Of a stretch of DNA of 6,990 nucleotides, positions 5,819-6,990 are shown piece after piece. Position numbers and translations under genes: made by a program. This DNA comes from an uncultured Treponema sp. (lineage in GTDB: Bacteria; Spirochaetota; Spirochaetia; Treponematales; Treponemataceae): the NCBI GenBank assembly GCA_937885475.1, contig CAKZZR010000167.1, positions 1-6,990 on the forward strand. The letters run 5' to 3'. Numbering within the stretch: position 1 is the first letter of the stretch; each line of letters begins with the position of its first letter. The notes below the pieces were generated by a model that was not told the DNA's origin, made no database searches, and saw only the letters and a list, made by a program, of their open reading frames with translations.

Positions 5819-6990
5819 TTACATAAAATCCTCTACGCTGACGGTGGAAAAGCCTTCGGAGTCCTTTTGCTCGGTTGGGGCAGCGGTTTCAGGGGCTTTT
5901 TGCGCCTTTTGCTGGGATTCAAGCTGGGCGACGGTTTTTTGCACGTCAGCCTGCTCCTCCTTGGAAAGAACGCGCACGATTTTGTTCGTTCCGTTGTCGG
6001 TCTGGATTCGTCTGGGACTTCCGTCGGCTTCTGTTTCTGTGGCAAGCTGGACGATGGGGTTCTTTGGGTCGTTAGGCGTTACATCGCTTACGATTCCCAC
6101 TTTTCCGTTCTGAAGATACACATATGCACCGATGGGGAACAAAGACAGGCTGTACAAAAGCGCCTTGATGACCGTTGCGTCGTATTGCGCGTTGGGATTT
6201 TTTAAAAGCTCAACCATTGCGTCAAAGGTGGTGCGCTCCGTCTTGTATTCGCGCGGGGCGGTGATAGCCTCAAATGAGCATGCAACGGCGATTATTTTTG
6301 CGTAGGTGGAGATTTTTGTTCCGGCAAGATGGCGCGGATAGCCGTAGCCGTTTTCCTTTTCGTGATGCTCCAGCACGCCAAGCTGCACGCTGAGCGGAAA
6401 ATTCAAATCCTTCAGAATGTTGAACCCAAGCAGCGGGTGCGTCATGATTCGCGCCTTTTCGGTGGTAGAAAGCATTCTGTCGGTCATATACAGCTGGGGT
6501 GGCAAACGGAGCATTCCTATTTCATGCAGGATGCAGGTTACGCCCAGCTCAATCAGCTTGGAAAGGGCAAGATGCAGCTCAAGCCCTATGGTGATTGCCA
6601 GCACCGTTGAGCGCATGGAATGAATGACCAGGAAGTTCTTGCTGCGGTTCTTTGCGGAAGGCGTTACGCGCAGGACGTAGCGCTTGTTGTCTTTTATGAA
6701 TACGCACAGCTCCTTTACTGCGTCTGACAGCTCATCATAGTCGATTTTTTTGTGTGTTGCATAGAACGTGTACACGGCGTTGATGTAATTCATGTATTCG
6801 CTGTAGACAGTCTGAACGGAATCCATTCGGCTTGTTTCCGTATTGAGCCACTTAGAGGACTTTGCTTCCTCAAGCCGCTTTTTGAGCGTCTGAAGCGCGC
6901 GTCCTTGTTTTTGCTGGCCGGTCGTCTGGTTTTCTTCTTTTTTTGCTGTTTTTTTGGCGGGAATCGCGTCGTCGCTTGCCTGAAGCTCGG
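5819..6990 (-). CDS. HD-GYP domain protein, variant metal site, 5'-partial
   Basis: HD-GYP proteins are metal-dependent phosphodiesterases that degrade cyclic di-GMP. Numbering from the internal ATG at 6826-6824, the domain runs from about 65 to 230: H69, the HD position as H101-E102 within LHEIGMLRLP, H130, H154/H155, and the NGYGYP signature (159-164) that gives the family its name. Three conserved positions differ: the HD Asp is Glu102, the usual Lys of HDIGK is Met105, and the Asp of the VADxxDA motif is Cys183 (VACSFEA). Activity may be altered or lost. The tail from about 290 is Gln/Lys/Ala-rich and probably disordered. The frame stays open for 54 more codons to the right edge, encoding a Lys/Gln-rich linker, and there is no ribosome binding site before the ATG at 6826. 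The true start therefore lies outside the window. The stop is TAA at 5821-5819. Confidence 0.88.
   Translation of the reverse strand, partial: ELQASDDAIPAKKTAKKEENQTTGQQKQGRALQTLKKRLEEAKSSKWLNTETSRMDSVQTVYSEYMNYINAVYTFYATHKKIDYDELSDAVKELCVFIKDNKRYVLRVTPSAKNRSKNFLVIHSMRSTVLAITIGLELHLALSKLIELGVTCILHEIGMLRLPPQLYMTDRMLSTTEKARIMTHPLLGFNILKDLNFPLSVQLGVLEHHEKENGYGYPRHLAGTKISTYAKIIAVACSFEAITAPREYKTERTTFDAMVELLKNPNAQYDATVIKALLYSLSLFPIGAYVYLQNGKVGIVSDVTPNDPKNPIVQLATETEADGSPRRIQTDNGTNKIVRVLSKEEQADVQKTVAQLESQQKAQKAPETAAPTEQKDSEGFSTVSVEDFM

Noticed and set aside
5778..6205. Several + strand open frames of 66-112 codons opposite the HD-GYP gene.
   Set aside because: They are antisense to a clear HD-GYP coding frame, overlap one another and have no motifs.

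Overview
The window looks like one end of a draft-assembly contig from a spirochete, most likely a Treponema-type organism of fairly balanced base composition. This placement is an inference. It rests on the eukaryote/archaeal-style dimeric glycyl-tRNA synthetase, a pyruvate kinase with an extra C-terminal domain, a PilZ protein and an HD-GYP protein with an unusual HE-I-G-M motif. No rRNA or other phylogenetic marker is present. Bases 1-51 are not biological: they match the 3' 51 bases of the Illumina TruSeq universal (P5) adapter, so genomic sequence begins at base 52.

Layout, left to right. On the + strand there is the 3' part of an EAL-domain (c-di-GMP phosphodiesterase) gene (52-522), followed 14 bp later by a complete 598-aa pyruvate kinase gene, pyk (537-2333). 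An 88-bp gap follows, holding a G8 tract that can pair with an upstream C-rich arm. Next is a 291-aa protein with a C-terminal PilZ c-di-GMP receptor domain (2422-3297). A 172-bp gap with a possible promoter and leader hairpin precedes glycyl-tRNA synthetase (3470-4945). A TTG-started, 253-aa degenerate aldo/keto reductase follows 18 bp later (4964-5725). A strong bidirectional terminator (5732-5766) separates these from a convergent, minus-strand HD-GYP gene that runs off the right edge (5819-6990).

Three of the six genes belong to cyclic-di-GMP signalling: one EAL eraser, one PilZ reader and one HD-GYP eraser or pseudo-enzyme. They are interleaved with a glycolytic enzyme and a translation enzyme. 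Several family members here lack expected catalytic residues. The reductase lacks the catalytic Tyr and His, the HD-GYP protein has altered metal ligands, and the pyruvate kinase C-terminal domain lacks the phospho-histidine of its PEP-utilising relatives. There are no rRNAs, tRNAs, insertion sequences or CRISPR arrays. No wholly new system is evident; the most unusual items are the G-tract upstream of the PilZ gene and the degenerate reductase and HD-GYP proteins.
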